A stretch of 64,000 nt of DNA from SXOA01 sp051004015 (lineage in GTDB: Bacteria; Planctomycetota; Planctomycetia; Pirellulales; Pirellulaceae), in the NCBI GenBank assembly GCA_051004015.1, contig JBPCKT010000157.1, positions 153,595 through 217,594 of the forward strand. The letters are read 5' to 3'. A program made the position numbers and the translations under genes. Within the stretch, counting starts at the first letter, position 1. Every line of letters begins with the position of its first letter. The notes under the pieces were generated by a model. It was given only the letters and a program-made list of their open reading frames with translations, was not told the DNA's origin and ran no database searches. Positions 21,884 to 30,966 of the stretch are shown here, piece after piece.

Positions 21884-23536
21884 TTAAACCCACTGTTGCA
21901 CGTCCAGCGTCAGGTTGGCCCGTTCCTGGGCGCTCATGGCGGTGATGTCGGAGCGGACGGCGAAGAAGGCGGCTACGACTTCGGGGTCCCATTGCTGGCC
22001 CGCCCCGCGGCGCAGAATCTCGTCCACCTTGCCGGCATCCATGCCTTTGCGGTAGGGGCGGTCGCTGGACATTGCATCGTAGGCGTCGGCCACCGCCACG
22101 ATTCGGGCGATCCTGGGCGTTTGATCCCCCGTGAGCTTGAACGGATAGCCGCGGCCGTCCCACTGTTCGTGATGATGCAGCACGGCCGGCAAAACGCTGG
22201 CGAACTGGCGGATATCGGCCAGGATGCGGTAGCCCAATTCAGGGTGTTGCTTGATCTGGTCGAATTCTTCGTCGGTGAGCTTGCCTGGTTTGCGGAGCAC
22301 GGCGTCATCGATGCCGATTTTCCCGATGTCGTGCAGCAGGCCCGCCATGTACAGCGTGTGCAAGGTGGCCGGATCGCAGCCGAGCTCCTTGGCGAGTCGG
22401 ACGGAGACGCGGGCCACGCGGTCGCTGTGGCCGCAGGTGTAGGGATCCTTGGCGTCGATGGCGGAGGTCAGAGCCCGCACCACGCTGGCCAGGAATTCGT
22501 TTTGTTCGCGATACAGGTCGCGGTTGCCGGCGTGGATGCCGACCATCGCCCCCACGGAGTTGAGCAGGCTGGCTTCCACCGTGCCGAACTCCCCTCCCTC
22601 GCGATGATTGAAGGCCGCCAGCCAGCCGAACACGCGGTCCCCTTCCGCGATGGAAACCACGATGAGCTGCTGAATTCCGGGGAAGCTCCAGCCGTCGCCG
22701 GCGATTGCCCGGTCGTTCATGACCCGCGGCCCGCAGCCGGCATTGAGCTGCAATTGTTCGATCAATTCCGTAAACTGCTGACTGTTGACCGGGCACGCTC
22801 CGGAATTCAGGAGCACGCTTTCGGTCCGGGCTTTGTACGTGTTCTCGCCATCACGCGCGACCGGCAACAGTTGAATGGCAATGGATTGAGCGGGCAGACA
22901 ATCGAGTAGCCAGTCTAAGACAAGGCGACAGAGCTGCTCATCGTCGGCGGAAATGCGGAGGTTCTGCGTCACCCCGTGGAGCAGGCAGATTTCCTCATAG
23001 GTGCTCGCCAGGTTGTCGGAGAGTTTTTCGACTTCCCGCTCCAGCTTTTTGCTGCGGGCGTCGGCAGCGATCTGCGCTTGCACCGCCATCGCCAGCCGGT
23101 GGAGCGCGTCGGGCGACCAAATGGTCTGGCGACTCATCCAGAGGGCGGCTTTTTCCTCGCTCAGGCCGAGCAATTGGGCCGGGCCGGACAGGCTTTCATC
23201 CGCCGCTAGCGCGCGAGTTACAAATGCCGCGGTGGCGACGACCCCTTCTCCCGTGGACAGGCCGAGCGGAATCGCCAAGACCAAAAGGCTGTCTTCGTCT
23301 TGAATGAACTGCGATTCGCCGCCCACCAGGGCCCGAGCCAGCTCGCCGCGGAGCGGATCGTTGCTGCCCGGCTGGAGGGTGGCGTGGGAGAGTTCGCCGC
23401 TCCCGCGCGACCAGAACGAAAACGGCGTTCCAAACGTCCTCCGCAGAATGGCGGCCAGCGGCGCGAACTCGCCGATCGCATCCGCTTCAGTCAGCGGAAA
23501 AACAGTCTGGAACGGAAACTCAGTCACAGCGGACAT
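21884..23536 (-). CDS. GAF/HD-GYP cyclic di-GMP phosphodiesterase
   Basis: 550 aa, soluble. A coiled region at residues 155-185 leads to a GAF-like domain at about 190-340, and a complete HD-GYP domain occupies 345-530: CGHSDRVA with His370, the HD pair His402-Asp403 in AGLLHDIGKIGIDD, HPELGYRIL near 431, HHHEQWDGRGYP at 454-465, and DAYDAMSSDRPYR near 484. HD-GYP enzymes hydrolyse c-di-GMP, linearising it to pGpG or GMP. There is no receiver domain, so the GAF part is the likely input. It is transcribed alone, upstream of the ketosynthase-like gene (168-nt gap). Confidence 0.93.
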   Translation of the reverse strand: MSAVTEFPFQTVFPLTEADAIGEFAPLAAILRRTFGTPFSFWSRGSGELSHATLQPGSNDPLRGELARALVGGESQFIQDEDSLLVLAIPLGLSTGEGVVATAAFVTRALAADESLSGPAQLLGLSEEKAALWMSRQTIWSPDALHRLAMAVQAQIAADARSKKLEREVEKLSDNLASTYEEICLLHGVTQNLRISADDEQLCRLVLDWLLDCLPAQSIAIQLLPVARDGENTYKARTESVLLNSGACPVNSQQFTELIEQLQLNAGCGPRVMNDRAIAGDGWSFPGIQQLIVVSIAEGDRVFGWLAAFNHREGGEFGTVEASLLNSVGAMVGIHAGNRDLYREQNEFLASVVRALTSAIDAKDPYTCGHSDRVARVSVRLAKELGCDPATLHTLYMAGLLHDIGKIGIDDAVLRKPGKLTDEEFDQIKQHPELGYRILADIRQFASVLPAVLHHHEQWDGRGYPFKLTGDQTPRIARIVAVADAYDAMSSDRPYRKGMDAGKVDEILRRGAGQQWDPEVVAAFFAVRSDITAMSAQERANLTLDVQQWV

Positions 23537-23848
23537 CGGTGCGCCCCACGCAGTTAAACGGCCTCATGTGCAACCGTAGGTCAAATCCACGCCCAGAGCC
23601 GAACCGGGCGAGGAGAATCTCGCGAAGTAATCCTTGGCGCGAGAACCGGTGATGCGGGAAACGAATATACGGATTCTGCGAGGTGGCTGCATATTCGTCG
23701 ATGTTGGCTTCATCCCTACGATCGGATCGCGGGAACCGAGAGTCCGCGGGCTGGGTTGGCTGCGTTCAAGCCCCTGCAGACAGGGGACGATGAAGAAGGA
23801 AGCGGCAGGGAAGCCCGGTTCACCGAGCGACAGGACCAGGCGGACATC
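23537..23848. other. divergent intergenic region
   Basis: No credible ORF or repeat. It must contain the promoters of the HD-GYP gene (minus) and the DUF2726 gene (plus); I cannot single out a -35/-10 pair. Confidence 0.4.
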
Positions 23849-24370
23849 ATGCGCGAGCTTTTGCTTCAAAACTGGCAGGTGATCGCCGGCGGGCTCGTCG
23901 CGGCCGTGGTGCTCTTCATCGCCTTCATTTCGCTCCGCGCCGCCCCCTATCCCTACGAGCGCCGCGGCGTGATGCTCGGCCCCGCCGAAATCAGCTTCTT
24001 CCGCACGCTGCAATCGGCTGTACGCGAGGACTGGATTATCCTCTCGATGGTCCGCTTGACGGACGTCATCAAGGTCCGTCCGAAAACTCGGCAGCACCAG
24101 ATCTGGCAAAGCCGCATCTATGGCAAGCACCTCGACTTCGTGATTTGCGATTATGAAACGCTGGAAGTGAAGCTGGCGATCGAGCTGGAGGACTTCACGC
24201 AGCGCCGCGCCGATCGCCGCGTGCGTGACCGCTTTGTCAACACAGCGCTGACCGCCGCCGGCCTGCCGCTGCTCCGCGTGAAGGTGGAAGAAAAGTATGA
24301 AACCTCGGCCTTGCGCAAGGACATCGAAGATGCGCTCGGTATCGCCAAGAAGAAAAAGCGGTCGGCGTAG
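23849..24370 (+). CDS. membrane-anchored DUF2726-like protein
   Basis: 173 aa from the ATG at 23849. Residues 8-28 (NWQVIAGGLVAAVVLFIAFI) form one membrane helix, leaving a cytoplasmic domain of about 140 residues. That domain matches DUF2726: PAEISFFRTLQSAV, then IDFVICDYETLEVKLAIELED-type spacing (here the sequence is LDFVICDYETLEVKLAIELE), then AAGLPLLRVKVEEKY near 145. DUF2726 is a restriction-endonuclease-like fold (PD-(D/E)xK) in which the D-x-x-x-ExK residues may be catalytic; the D-Y-E-T-L-E-V-K segment is compatible. Target unknown. A lysine-rich tail (KKKKRS) ends the protein. Confidence 0.8.
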   Translation: MRELLLQNWQVIAGGLVAAVVLFIAFISLRAAPYPYERRGVMLGPAEISFFRTLQSAVREDWIILSMVRLTDVIKVRPKTRQHQIWQSRIYGKHLDFVICDYETLEVKLAIELEDFTQRRADRRVRDRFVNTALTAAGLPLLRVKVEEKYETSALRKDIEDALGIAKKKKRSA

Positions 24371-24685
24371 ATTTCCGCGGCGCGGCATGATCCTTGCAGA
24401 CTTCTCGCGGTCGCAGGAGTCTTGGGAGACCCTTCGCACCCGCCTGCCGCCGAATTCCCTGATTCCCTGAGCCCGCTGGTCTTTGGCCGTAACACTTCTC
24501 CCCTTCCCGCCATATTTAGACGACTTTGCCAGGGCCCGCCCCAGTTGTGGGAAAATGTTTGACATAAATCGCGGCTTATGAGTACGATGGGACGGGCAAG
24601 TCGTTTGTTAGACAGAATTCCCACTTGGGTCGCACCCGCGGTGTGCTGCGGGTGAAGGCTAGAACTCTGCCAAGGAGCTAGTATC
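24371..24685. other. upstream region of the DUF1549/DUF1501 operon
   Basis: No ORF. It contains a promoter-like pair (24559-24588) and a hairpin with arms CACCCGC/GCGGGTG at 24633-24654, 31 nt before the GTG start, that could affect translation. Confidence 0.45.
24559..24588 (+). promoter_or_regulatory. sigma70-like promoter candidate
   Basis: TTGACA at 24559-24564 and TACGAT at 24583-24588, separated by 18 nt, about 100 nt upstream of the DUF1549/1553 start. The -35 is a perfect match and the -10 matches four of six bases. Confidence 0.5.
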
Positions 24686-26800
24686 GTGCGGCATTTCGCC
24701 CGTTGGGGTTTGGCAATTCTGTGCGTCGGTTTCTCGGTCCCTCTTTCGGCCACCGAACTCGACCAAATCGTGGACCGCGAGAACAAGTCCGCGGGAATCA
24801 AACTGGCTGCCGCTCCGGTCGTGGGGGACCATGTCTTCCTGCGGCGGATATACGTCGATCTCATCGGCCGCATCCCCACCGCCGCCGAAGTCCAGGAATT
24901 CGCCAGTTGGCCCGCACAAGGCCGCCGCGAGAAACTCGTTGACAAGCTCATCGCCGACGAGCGGTTTGCTGATCGCTGGACCATTTTCTACGCGGACATG
25001 CTCCGCTTGCGGTCGAACGCGACGGGCGGTCCGGCTCTCATCGCCTACGTCCATAACGCCGTAAAAACGGGCATGCCGTATGACGAGATGTGCCGCCGTT
25101 TGATCTACACCAACGGCAAAGCCAACCGCGTTCCGGAAGCCGGCTTTATTTTGGGGGATGACGCCGATCCGCTGGCGATGGCGAGCATCACCTCGCAGGT
25201 ATTCATGGGTGTCCGCATCGGCTGTGCCCAGTGCCACGACCATCCCTTTGACGTCTGGAAGCGGCGGGACTTTTACGACATGGCCGCCTACTTCGGCAAG
25301 ACCCGACGTTATGAAAGTCAACTGACTCGCGTGGTCTATGCCACCGAAGCGGACCAGAACACCATCCTCTGGCCACCGGAAGGTGAAGGCGCCGACGCCG
25401 ACCGCAAGCCCATTCCGCCGAAGTTTCCCTTCGGGCTGTCGGCCTTCGAAAAGCAGCCGCAGTACATGGCTCGTTTGGAGAACGTGCGCAAGGCCAAAGA
25501 AGAAGCCAAAGCCAAGCCGCTCGCCAAGGGACCCTCGGTGGATGACCTGCTCAACGACACTGCCGACAAGGTCGCCAAGACGGCCAGCGGCAAATTGCCC
25601 GAAGGAGGCGTGACCGCCGAAGCCAAGGCCGAAATTCGCAAGATCGATCCGTCCGCGGGGGGCTTCAAGAGTAGCGAGCTGCGTGAGCAATTGGCGAAAC
25701 AGGTTACCGACCCCCGGAACCGCTATTTCTCCCGAGCTCTTGTGAACCGCGTCTGGAAGACTCTGGTGGGTCGGGGATTCGTGGAGCCTGTCGATGATTT
25801 CCGGACGGATAACCTGGCTGCCCATCCGCAGACCCTGGATTACCTGGCCGATGAGTTTGTAGCCAGCGACTACGATCTGCGGACGGTGGTTAAGCTGGTG
25901 GTCATCAGTGACGCGTACCAACGTGATCATGCTCCCGAAGCTACCGATGAGCCGACGCGGCAGGAAATGGAAGTCGCGCTGCTGGCGACGCCGATGCGGC
26001 GGATGATTGCGGAATCCCTCTACGATAGCGTCGTCACCGCCGGCCACTTGTTTGAACCCAAGCATAGCCCGGGCAAGAACACGAAGGTTCTGACGGAAAT
26101 CGTTCGCGTCCCCAAGACCGGTGTCGGCAAGCCTGCCGAGCTGCTCAAGATCGCCGGTAAGCCGGCCATGAAGGGGATGGAGGGGAAGGAAAAGATGGCT
26201 GCCGCCGTTGGGAGTTATGCCTTGGAAGAGGCGATTGAGCTCGATTTCACGGCACTCCTCAAAGCCAGCGACGACGAGCCCGAAGTGGATGAAATGAAGG
26301 TCATTTCCAAGGAAGAGTTGGAAGCCCAGCGCATGACGCAAGAGAGAATGATGCGGACCAAGATGGAGTACGTCGAACAGACCGTCACGCGGACCATCGA
26401 TGACAACCCAGTCTTCAACACGTCCCTTCGCATGCAGTCTCCCGCTCCCGAAGGGCATTTTCTCCGCGTCTTCGGCCAGCCAAACCGAAATGATTTGGGC
26501 GATTTGCGGGACGATAGCGCCTCCATGCGTCAGGCCCTGATGATGCTCAACGGCCGTGTCTCCCACGAAGCCGCCCGTGTCGGCGATCTGGAGCCGATTG
26601 CGAATTTCGTACACGGAAAAGATGCCAATCCCGAAGAAGCGGTCAAGTTTGCCTACCTCGAAATCCTCACCCGCAAACCGAGTGCGGAAGAGATCAAGGA
26701 AGGGAAGGAAATTATCGCCGCCGCAACGAGCACGCCTGATGGCGTCGCCGACCTGCGATGGATCCTCCTCAACTGCAACGAATTCCGTTTTCTGCCCTAA
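24686..26800 (+). CDS. DUF1549/DUF1553 planctomycete-type protein
   Basis: 704 aa with a GTG start at 24686; AAGGAG lies 9 nt upstream. A signal peptide (MRHFARWGLAILCVGFSVPL) is followed by DUF1549 (VFLRRIYVDLIGRIPTAAE, RREKLVDKLIADERFADRW) and its CAQCH motif near residue 180, which resembles a haem c site but is conserved in the family without proven haem. DUF1553 follows (RNRYFSRALVNRVWKTLVGR near 345, then ATPMRRMIAESLYDSVV near 435, ending LRWILLNCNEFRFLP). These proteins are exported and nearly always paired with DUF1501, as here (next gene 85 nt downstream). Proposed roles in envelope or polysaccharide processing are unproven. Confidence 0.92.
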   Translation: MRHFARWGLAILCVGFSVPLSATELDQIVDRENKSAGIKLAAAPVVGDHVFLRRIYVDLIGRIPTAAEVQEFASWPAQGRREKLVDKLIADERFADRWTIFYADMLRLRSNATGGPALIAYVHNAVKTGMPYDEMCRRLIYTNGKANRVPEAGFILGDDADPLAMASITSQVFMGVRIGCAQCHDHPFDVWKRRDFYDMAAYFGKTRRYESQLTRVVYATEADQNTILWPPEGEGADADRKPIPPKFPFGLSAFEKQPQYMARLENVRKAKEEAKAKPLAKGPSVDDLLNDTADKVAKTASGKLPEGGVTAEAKAEIRKIDPSAGGFKSSELREQLAKQVTDPRNRYFSRALVNRVWKTLVGRGFVEPVDDFRTDNLAAHPQTLDYLADEFVASDYDLRTVVKLVVISDAYQRDHAPEATDEPTRQEMEVALLATPMRRMIAESLYDSVVTAGHLFEPKHSPGKNTKVLTEIVRVPKTGVGKPAELLKIAGKPAMKGMEGKEKMAAAVGSYALEEAIELDFTALLKASDDEPEVDEMKVISKEELEAQRMTQERMMRTKMEYVEQTVTRTIDDNPVFNTSLRMQSPAPEGHFLRVFGQPNRNDLGDLRDDSASMRQALMMLNGRVSHEAARVGDLEPIANFVHGKDANPEEAVKFAYLEILTRKPSAEEIKEGKEIIAAATSTPDGVADLRWILLNCNEFRFLP

Positions 26801-26885
26801 AGTGGGGTAAGGCTTCCAGCCTTCCCAGCATCCTCATACGACAATTCAATAAGACATCATCCCCGGTACTTCAAGGAGTCGGACT

Positions 26886-28145
26886 ATGACCATCGGTTGT
26901 GAAGGCTATCGGCTGACGCGGCGCAGTATGCTCGCGGCCAGCGGTGCGTCGTTACTGGGTATGAGCATCCCGCGTTTGCTCGCCGCGGCGGGCAAGGACC
27001 ACGCCGCCAAGTGCGAGAACGTCATTCTCTTCTGGAACGGCGGCGGCATGACCCACATCGATACGTGGGATCCCAAGCCGGGCCGCCCCACCGCTGGCGA
27101 GTTTCAGCCGATCAAGACTTCCGCTCCTGGGATTCAGATTTCCGAAATCTTCCCGACTCTGGCCAAGCAGATGCACCACTGCGCTCTGATTCGCTCCATC
27201 GCGGGCACGCAGGGTGATCACGGCCGGGCCACTTATCAATTGCAGACCAGCTACTTGCCTGGCCCGAATCTGATTCATCCCGGCATGGGCTCCGTCGTTG
27301 CCCACGAGATGCCGAACCTCGGCGACCTCCCCGCCTACATCACCATCAGCGGCTTGGCTCCGCGGGCCGGCTATCTCGGACAGAAGTGCGAAGCCTATTT
27401 TGTGCCCAGTCCCGGCGATAAAGATCCCTACCTGGCCTTCCCGGAAGGTATCGCGGAACTCCGCGGCAACAAGCGGCTGGAGACACTGGCAAAATTCAAC
27501 AAGCGGTTTAACGGCGACAGCAAAGACGAGCGGCTGGTTTCCACCCAGACTTCCATCGACGATGCCGTCCGCCTGATGCGGAGCCCAGCCCTGGAAGCTT
27601 TCGAGTTGGGTAAGGTCAACAAGTCCGTCATCGAGCGCTATGGGGACAACCCCTTCGGCCGCGGCGCACTTCTGGCCAAGCGGCTGGTCGAAAAGGGTGT
27701 CCGTTTTGTGCAGATCAATCGCGGCGGATTTGACGTTCACACCAACGCTTTCCCGGCAATGCGTGACCACGGCGAAGTGATGGACCCCGCATTGGCCTCG
27801 CTGGTTGCGGACCTGGCCGAAACCGGAATGCTCGAGAAGACGATGATCGTCATGCTCAGCGAATTCGGCCGCACTCCCAAAATCAACAAGGATGAAGGAC
27901 GCGACCACTGGGCCAGCGTCTTCAGTTGCTTCATCGCCGGCGGCGGCGTCCGCGGCGGCCAGGTCATCGGCTCGTCCGACGAGGACGGAGCGGAACCCAA
28001 GGACCGCCCGGTCAACGTGCCGGACATCCATGCCTCCATCTGCCACGCCCTGGGTATCAACGCCACGAAGGAAGTCATGACGCCCCTCAAGCGGCCCATG
28101 AAGCTTGTGGACAAGGGCGAAGTGGTGAAGGAACTGTTTGCCTAA
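26886..28145 (+). CDS. DUF1501-domain protein with Tat-type signal
   Basis: 419 aa, with CAAGGAG upstream of the ATG. The N-terminus has a twin-arginine motif (LTRRSMLAASGASLLG). DUF1501 landmarks are VILFWNGGGMTHIDTWDPKPG near residue 45, FDVHTNAF near 285, and MLSEFGRTPKIN followed by GRDHW near 325-345. It is the second gene of an operon with the DUF1549/1553 protein, the standard planctomycete pairing. An intrinsic terminator lies 50 nt after the stop. Only about a third of residues appear shared with the DUF1501 protein at 2332, so they are paralogues rather than a recent duplication. Confidence 0.92.
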   Translation: MTIGCEGYRLTRRSMLAASGASLLGMSIPRLLAAAGKDHAAKCENVILFWNGGGMTHIDTWDPKPGRPTAGEFQPIKTSAPGIQISEIFPTLAKQMHHCALIRSIAGTQGDHGRATYQLQTSYLPGPNLIHPGMGSVVAHEMPNLGDLPAYITISGLAPRAGYLGQKCEAYFVPSPGDKDPYLAFPEGIAELRGNKRLETLAKFNKRFNGDSKDERLVSTQTSIDDAVRLMRSPALEAFELGKVNKSVIERYGDNPFGRGALLAKRLVEKGVRFVQINRGGFDVHTNAFPAMRDHGEVMDPALASLVADLAETGMLEKTMIVMLSEFGRTPKINKDEGRDHWASVFSCFIAGGGVRGGQVIGSSDEDGAEPKDRPVNVPDIHASICHALGINATKEVMTPLKRPMKLVDKGEVVKELFA

Positions 28146-28194
28146 GGTTCGTTGGGCAAGCGCCGGCTTGCCCATCTGCAAAATGACTTTGCAC

Positions 28195-28237
28195 ACGGCC
28201 TGGTGGGAAGCGCTGCGCTTTCCCACCAGGCCGTTTT
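28195..28237 (+). terminator. intrinsic terminator of the DUF1549-DUF1501 operon
   Basis: 15-bp stem ACGGCCTGGTGGGAA/TTCCCACCAGGCCGT with a GC-rich loop and a short T-run. It separates the operon from the TPR/ExbBD cluster. Confidence 0.85.
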
Positions 28238-28447
28238 GCTAGAAGAGTGATTCTCCGGCACTGTGTTTCATTGATACAACGTTTCATCGGTACAACCGTA
28301 ACGATTGGCAAAGGCCACGCCACTTGTAGGTAATGCCCAGGCCGCAAATCCTTGACGCTTTGCTCACCGGAAAATACTTTGAATAGTTTGTCGTCGTAGC
28401 CACAGGCGGCACGCCTATTGGCTGGCTTGTATCGCAGGACTTTTCTA

Positions 28448-30835
28448 ATGCGCATGATTCCGACCGCTGGGCTCACCTTTCTTTCCTTTGGTCTCGTGCT
28501 GGCTTCCGCTTTTGCGCAGGACAAGCCGGCCGAACCCACCGGCGCTCCCGTCCGCGGCTCGATCGTCGAGGACCGGGCCGCCAAGCAGCTCCTGGAAGCG
28601 GGAGATGCGCGTCTGGACGCCGACGAAGCGACCAAGGCCGTGGAAATCTGGAAGTCGGTCATCGAGCGCTACCCGCGCAGCAAGCACCGTTATGAGGCAC
28701 ACCTGCGGCTGGGGAACTATTATCTCGACCGTGACCGGGCGTATGACAAAGCCCGCGCCCATTTTGAGCAGGTGGCGACCGAAGAGAACAAGGTTGAGGA
28801 GCAGCGGGCGGAAGCAACTCTGAAGACGGGAATTTGCTTTTACCATTCCCGCAATTTCGGCAAAAGTTTTCAGATCATGCGGGAAGTGGTGGAGAAGTAT
28901 CCCGTCAGCCCACAGGTGAATGAAGCTTATTACTACATCGGTTTGGGGCACTTTCAACTCGGCCATTACAGCCGGGCGATCACCGCCCTGGAAAAGGTCG
29001 GCACGACGCTCAGTGGAGAAAGCGGTAAAAACGAGAAGCTGGAAGCGGGCAAGCGGTTTTTCATCAAAATCGAAGACGCCGACCTTGCCGTGCTGGAGCC
29101 GAGCCAGACGGTGAAGGTCCTGTGCAAGACCTCCGGCGGCGATGAAGAGTTGGTCGACGCCTTCCCCGTGGGGCGCAATGTGAGGTTAGTGCTGGGCTCC
29201 CTGCCGTCAAAACTGGGGCGGCCCATTGCAAAGAACGGCACGTTGGAAGTTCGCGGCGGCGACAAGATTCTCGTCACCTACACTGATGAGCACACCGCGG
29301 AGAAAAAGCTCAAGGTCCCCGTGAACCGCGAAGTGTTGGTCGTGGGGACCGCGATGGCCGCGCTTACCGATGGCGCGTATAGCGAAACGGTGAACGGCGT
29401 GGTTCTCGGCAAGTCCGTCAACGTGCGAATCGCCGATGCCGACAAGGATGTGAGCGATGCCGCCGACAACCTGACCGCGCTAGTCGAAGTTTATCGCTCA
29501 AAGACCGAATCGGAAATCGAGCTGGAGTTGGCCGCCAAGCTCAAGGAAGCCGGCGCACCCCCGAAAGCGCCGGCGGATGGCGACGCCAAGAAGCTGACCG
29601 AAGGGCTGCCCGCCGCTGAAGCGGAAATCGACAAATGGAAGCTCGTCGACAAGGTCGAAATCACTCTGAGTGAATCAAAACTTGCCGCCTCGGCGTCGAC
29701 GCGAGCCAAAGTCAATCAATCCGGTGATAAGACGGGACCAGCGGGCGTCGAAAAGACTGCGCCTTCCTCTAATGCACCCGTAGCCGGTACCGATGAGCCG
29801 CCTGACGACGGCACCCTCCACACCGGCGTCTTCCAGGCGACCATTTCACTTCAAAAAGCCGAGCAGCCGGTGGCCGGCGATCAAATCCTGCAAGCAATTC
29901 CCAGTGACCAGGTCCGGGTCACCTACCTCGATGATGTTCACAGCCGCGAGGGAGTGCGACAAGTAACCGCCGTGGCGCGTTGCCTGGAAGGAAACATCGG
30001 CGGCGTCCGCGTGACGAAGGCGGAAATCTCCGACCAGGAGCTGCGCATCCAGACACAGCTCAAGACGGCCGACGCCCTGACGAACATCGGCAACCGCTAC
30101 AAGGAGTTCGGCCTCAAGGAAAAGGCGGAGGACAAGTACACGCAGGCCCTCAGCGTCTGCGAGGACGTCGCCGAAGAAGCCCGCAAGCTTGGTGGTAGCC
30201 TGCTGGAACAGACGTACGTTCAATTGTGGAACATCTACTTCGCCATGGACAAGTTGGACCTGGCCTCTGCCATGTGCCAGCGTCTGCAGTCCGAATTCCC
30301 GGAAAGCGGCTTTGTCGATGACGCCCTGTTGCAGCTCGGCGACGTGGCTCGCAAGCAAGGAGATTTACAGCGGGCCATCGGAATCTACTCGCGGCTCGTC
30401 GCCATGCAAACCAGCCAGCTTCGCGGTGAGGCTCAGTACGGCATCGCCGAGTGCTACGAGCAGATGGCGAGTAAGAGCGAAGGGGCTGCCGCCGCCCAGT
30501 TGCAGGACCGGTCGTTTCAGGAGTTTAAGAAGGTCTACGACGAGTTCCCGGACAGCGGCCGCGTCGGCGAGGCGGTCGCCAAGATGGCCAACTACTACTA
30601 CATCCAAAAGGACTACGCCCGGGCCGTCGACACGTTCGAGACGGTCCTCAACAACCAGCCCGACGCGAAATTCCTGGATGTGATCCTGTTCAACTACGGC
30701 CGCTGTCTGTACCGTATGGACCGCAAGGTCGACGCCAAACGGCGGTTCGACCAGCTCATCAGCGAATTCCCCGAAAGCCCCCTCGCCGCCGACGCCAAGA
30801 AGATTTCCGAAGCCCTCGCCAAAGCGGGGGGATAG
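28448..30835 (+). CDS. secreted TPR protein with S-layer-like beta module, 795 aa
   Basis: ATG at 28448 begins a signal peptide (PTAGLTFLSFGLVLASAFA). Tetratricopeptide repeats occupy about 45-200 (SKHRYEAHLRLGNYYLDRDR, then YYYIGLGHFQLGHYSRAI) and 530-790 (LQTFPESGFVDDALLQLGDV-type units). Between them, about 210-490, is beta-rich sequence with a DADKDVSDAADN loop near residue 328 and LHTGVFQATI near 457; the pattern D-x-D-x-x-x-x-D followed by H-T-G-x-F is shared three times with the 2560-aa neighbour. A polar Ala/Lys/Glu-rich insert splits the module. Predicted periplasmic or outer-envelope protein that binds its neighbour through TPRs (inference). First gene of the eight-gene cluster. Confidence 0.85.
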   Translation: MRMIPTAGLTFLSFGLVLASAFAQDKPAEPTGAPVRGSIVEDRAAKQLLEAGDARLDADEATKAVEIWKSVIERYPRSKHRYEAHLRLGNYYLDRDRAYDKARAHFEQVATEENKVEEQRAEATLKTGICFYHSRNFGKSFQIMREVVEKYPVSPQVNEAYYYIGLGHFQLGHYSRAITALEKVGTTLSGESGKNEKLEAGKRFFIKIEDADLAVLEPSQTVKVLCKTSGGDEELVDAFPVGRNVRLVLGSLPSKLGRPIAKNGTLEVRGGDKILVTYTDEHTAEKKLKVPVNREVLVVGTAMAALTDGAYSETVNGVVLGKSVNVRIADADKDVSDAADNLTALVEVYRSKTESEIELELAAKLKEAGAPPKAPADGDAKKLTEGLPAAEAEIDKWKLVDKVEITLSESKLAASASTRAKVNQSGDKTGPAGVEKTAPSSNAPVAGTDEPPDDGTLHTGVFQATISLQKAEQPVAGDQILQAIPSDQVRVTYLDDVHSREGVRQVTAVARCLEGNIGGVRVTKAEISDQELRIQTQLKTADALTNIGNRYKEFGLKEKAEDKYTQALSVCEDVAEEARKLGGSLLEQTYVQLWNIYFAMDKLDLASAMCQRLQSEFPESGFVDDALLQLGDVARKQGDLQRAIGIYSRLVAMQTSQLRGEAQYGIAECYEQMASKSEGAAAAQLQDRSFQEFKKVYDEFPDSGRVGEAVAKMANYYYIQKDYARAVDTFETVLNNQPDAKFLDVILFNYGRCLYRMDRKVDAKRRFDQLISEFPESPLAADAKKISEALAKAGG

Positions 30836-30845
30836 TAGGTAACCC

Positions 30846-30945
30846 TGCGTCCCAAGCTCTGCTTGGGACGCAAAGTAACGAAGCTCTGCTTCGAGAATGG
30901 AAGCAGAGCTTCCAGACGCGCGTTCCCAAGCGGAGCTTGGGAACG
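30846..30945. repeat. cluster of four AAGC..GCTT palindromes
   Basis: Hairpins at 30846-30872 (TGCGTCCCAAG/CTTGGGACGCA), 30879-30893, 30899-30913 and 30921-30945 (CGTTCCCAAG/CTTGGGAACG) fill the gap between two TPR genes. All share the core AAGC-x-x-x-GCTT. They are related to, but not identical with, the GTAG units. Confidence 0.75.
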
Positions 30946-30966
30946 AGAACGAACGAGACCAAATAA

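Noticed and set aside
25221..25250. CAQCH as proof of a c-type cytochrome in the DUF1549 protein
   Set aside because: The motif is conserved in DUF1549 itself and haem binding is not shown; I describe it but do not call a cytochrome.
24659..26614. 651-codon ORF opposite the DUF1549/1553 gene
   Set aside because: Shadow of the real gene, with no motif and an implausible composition.
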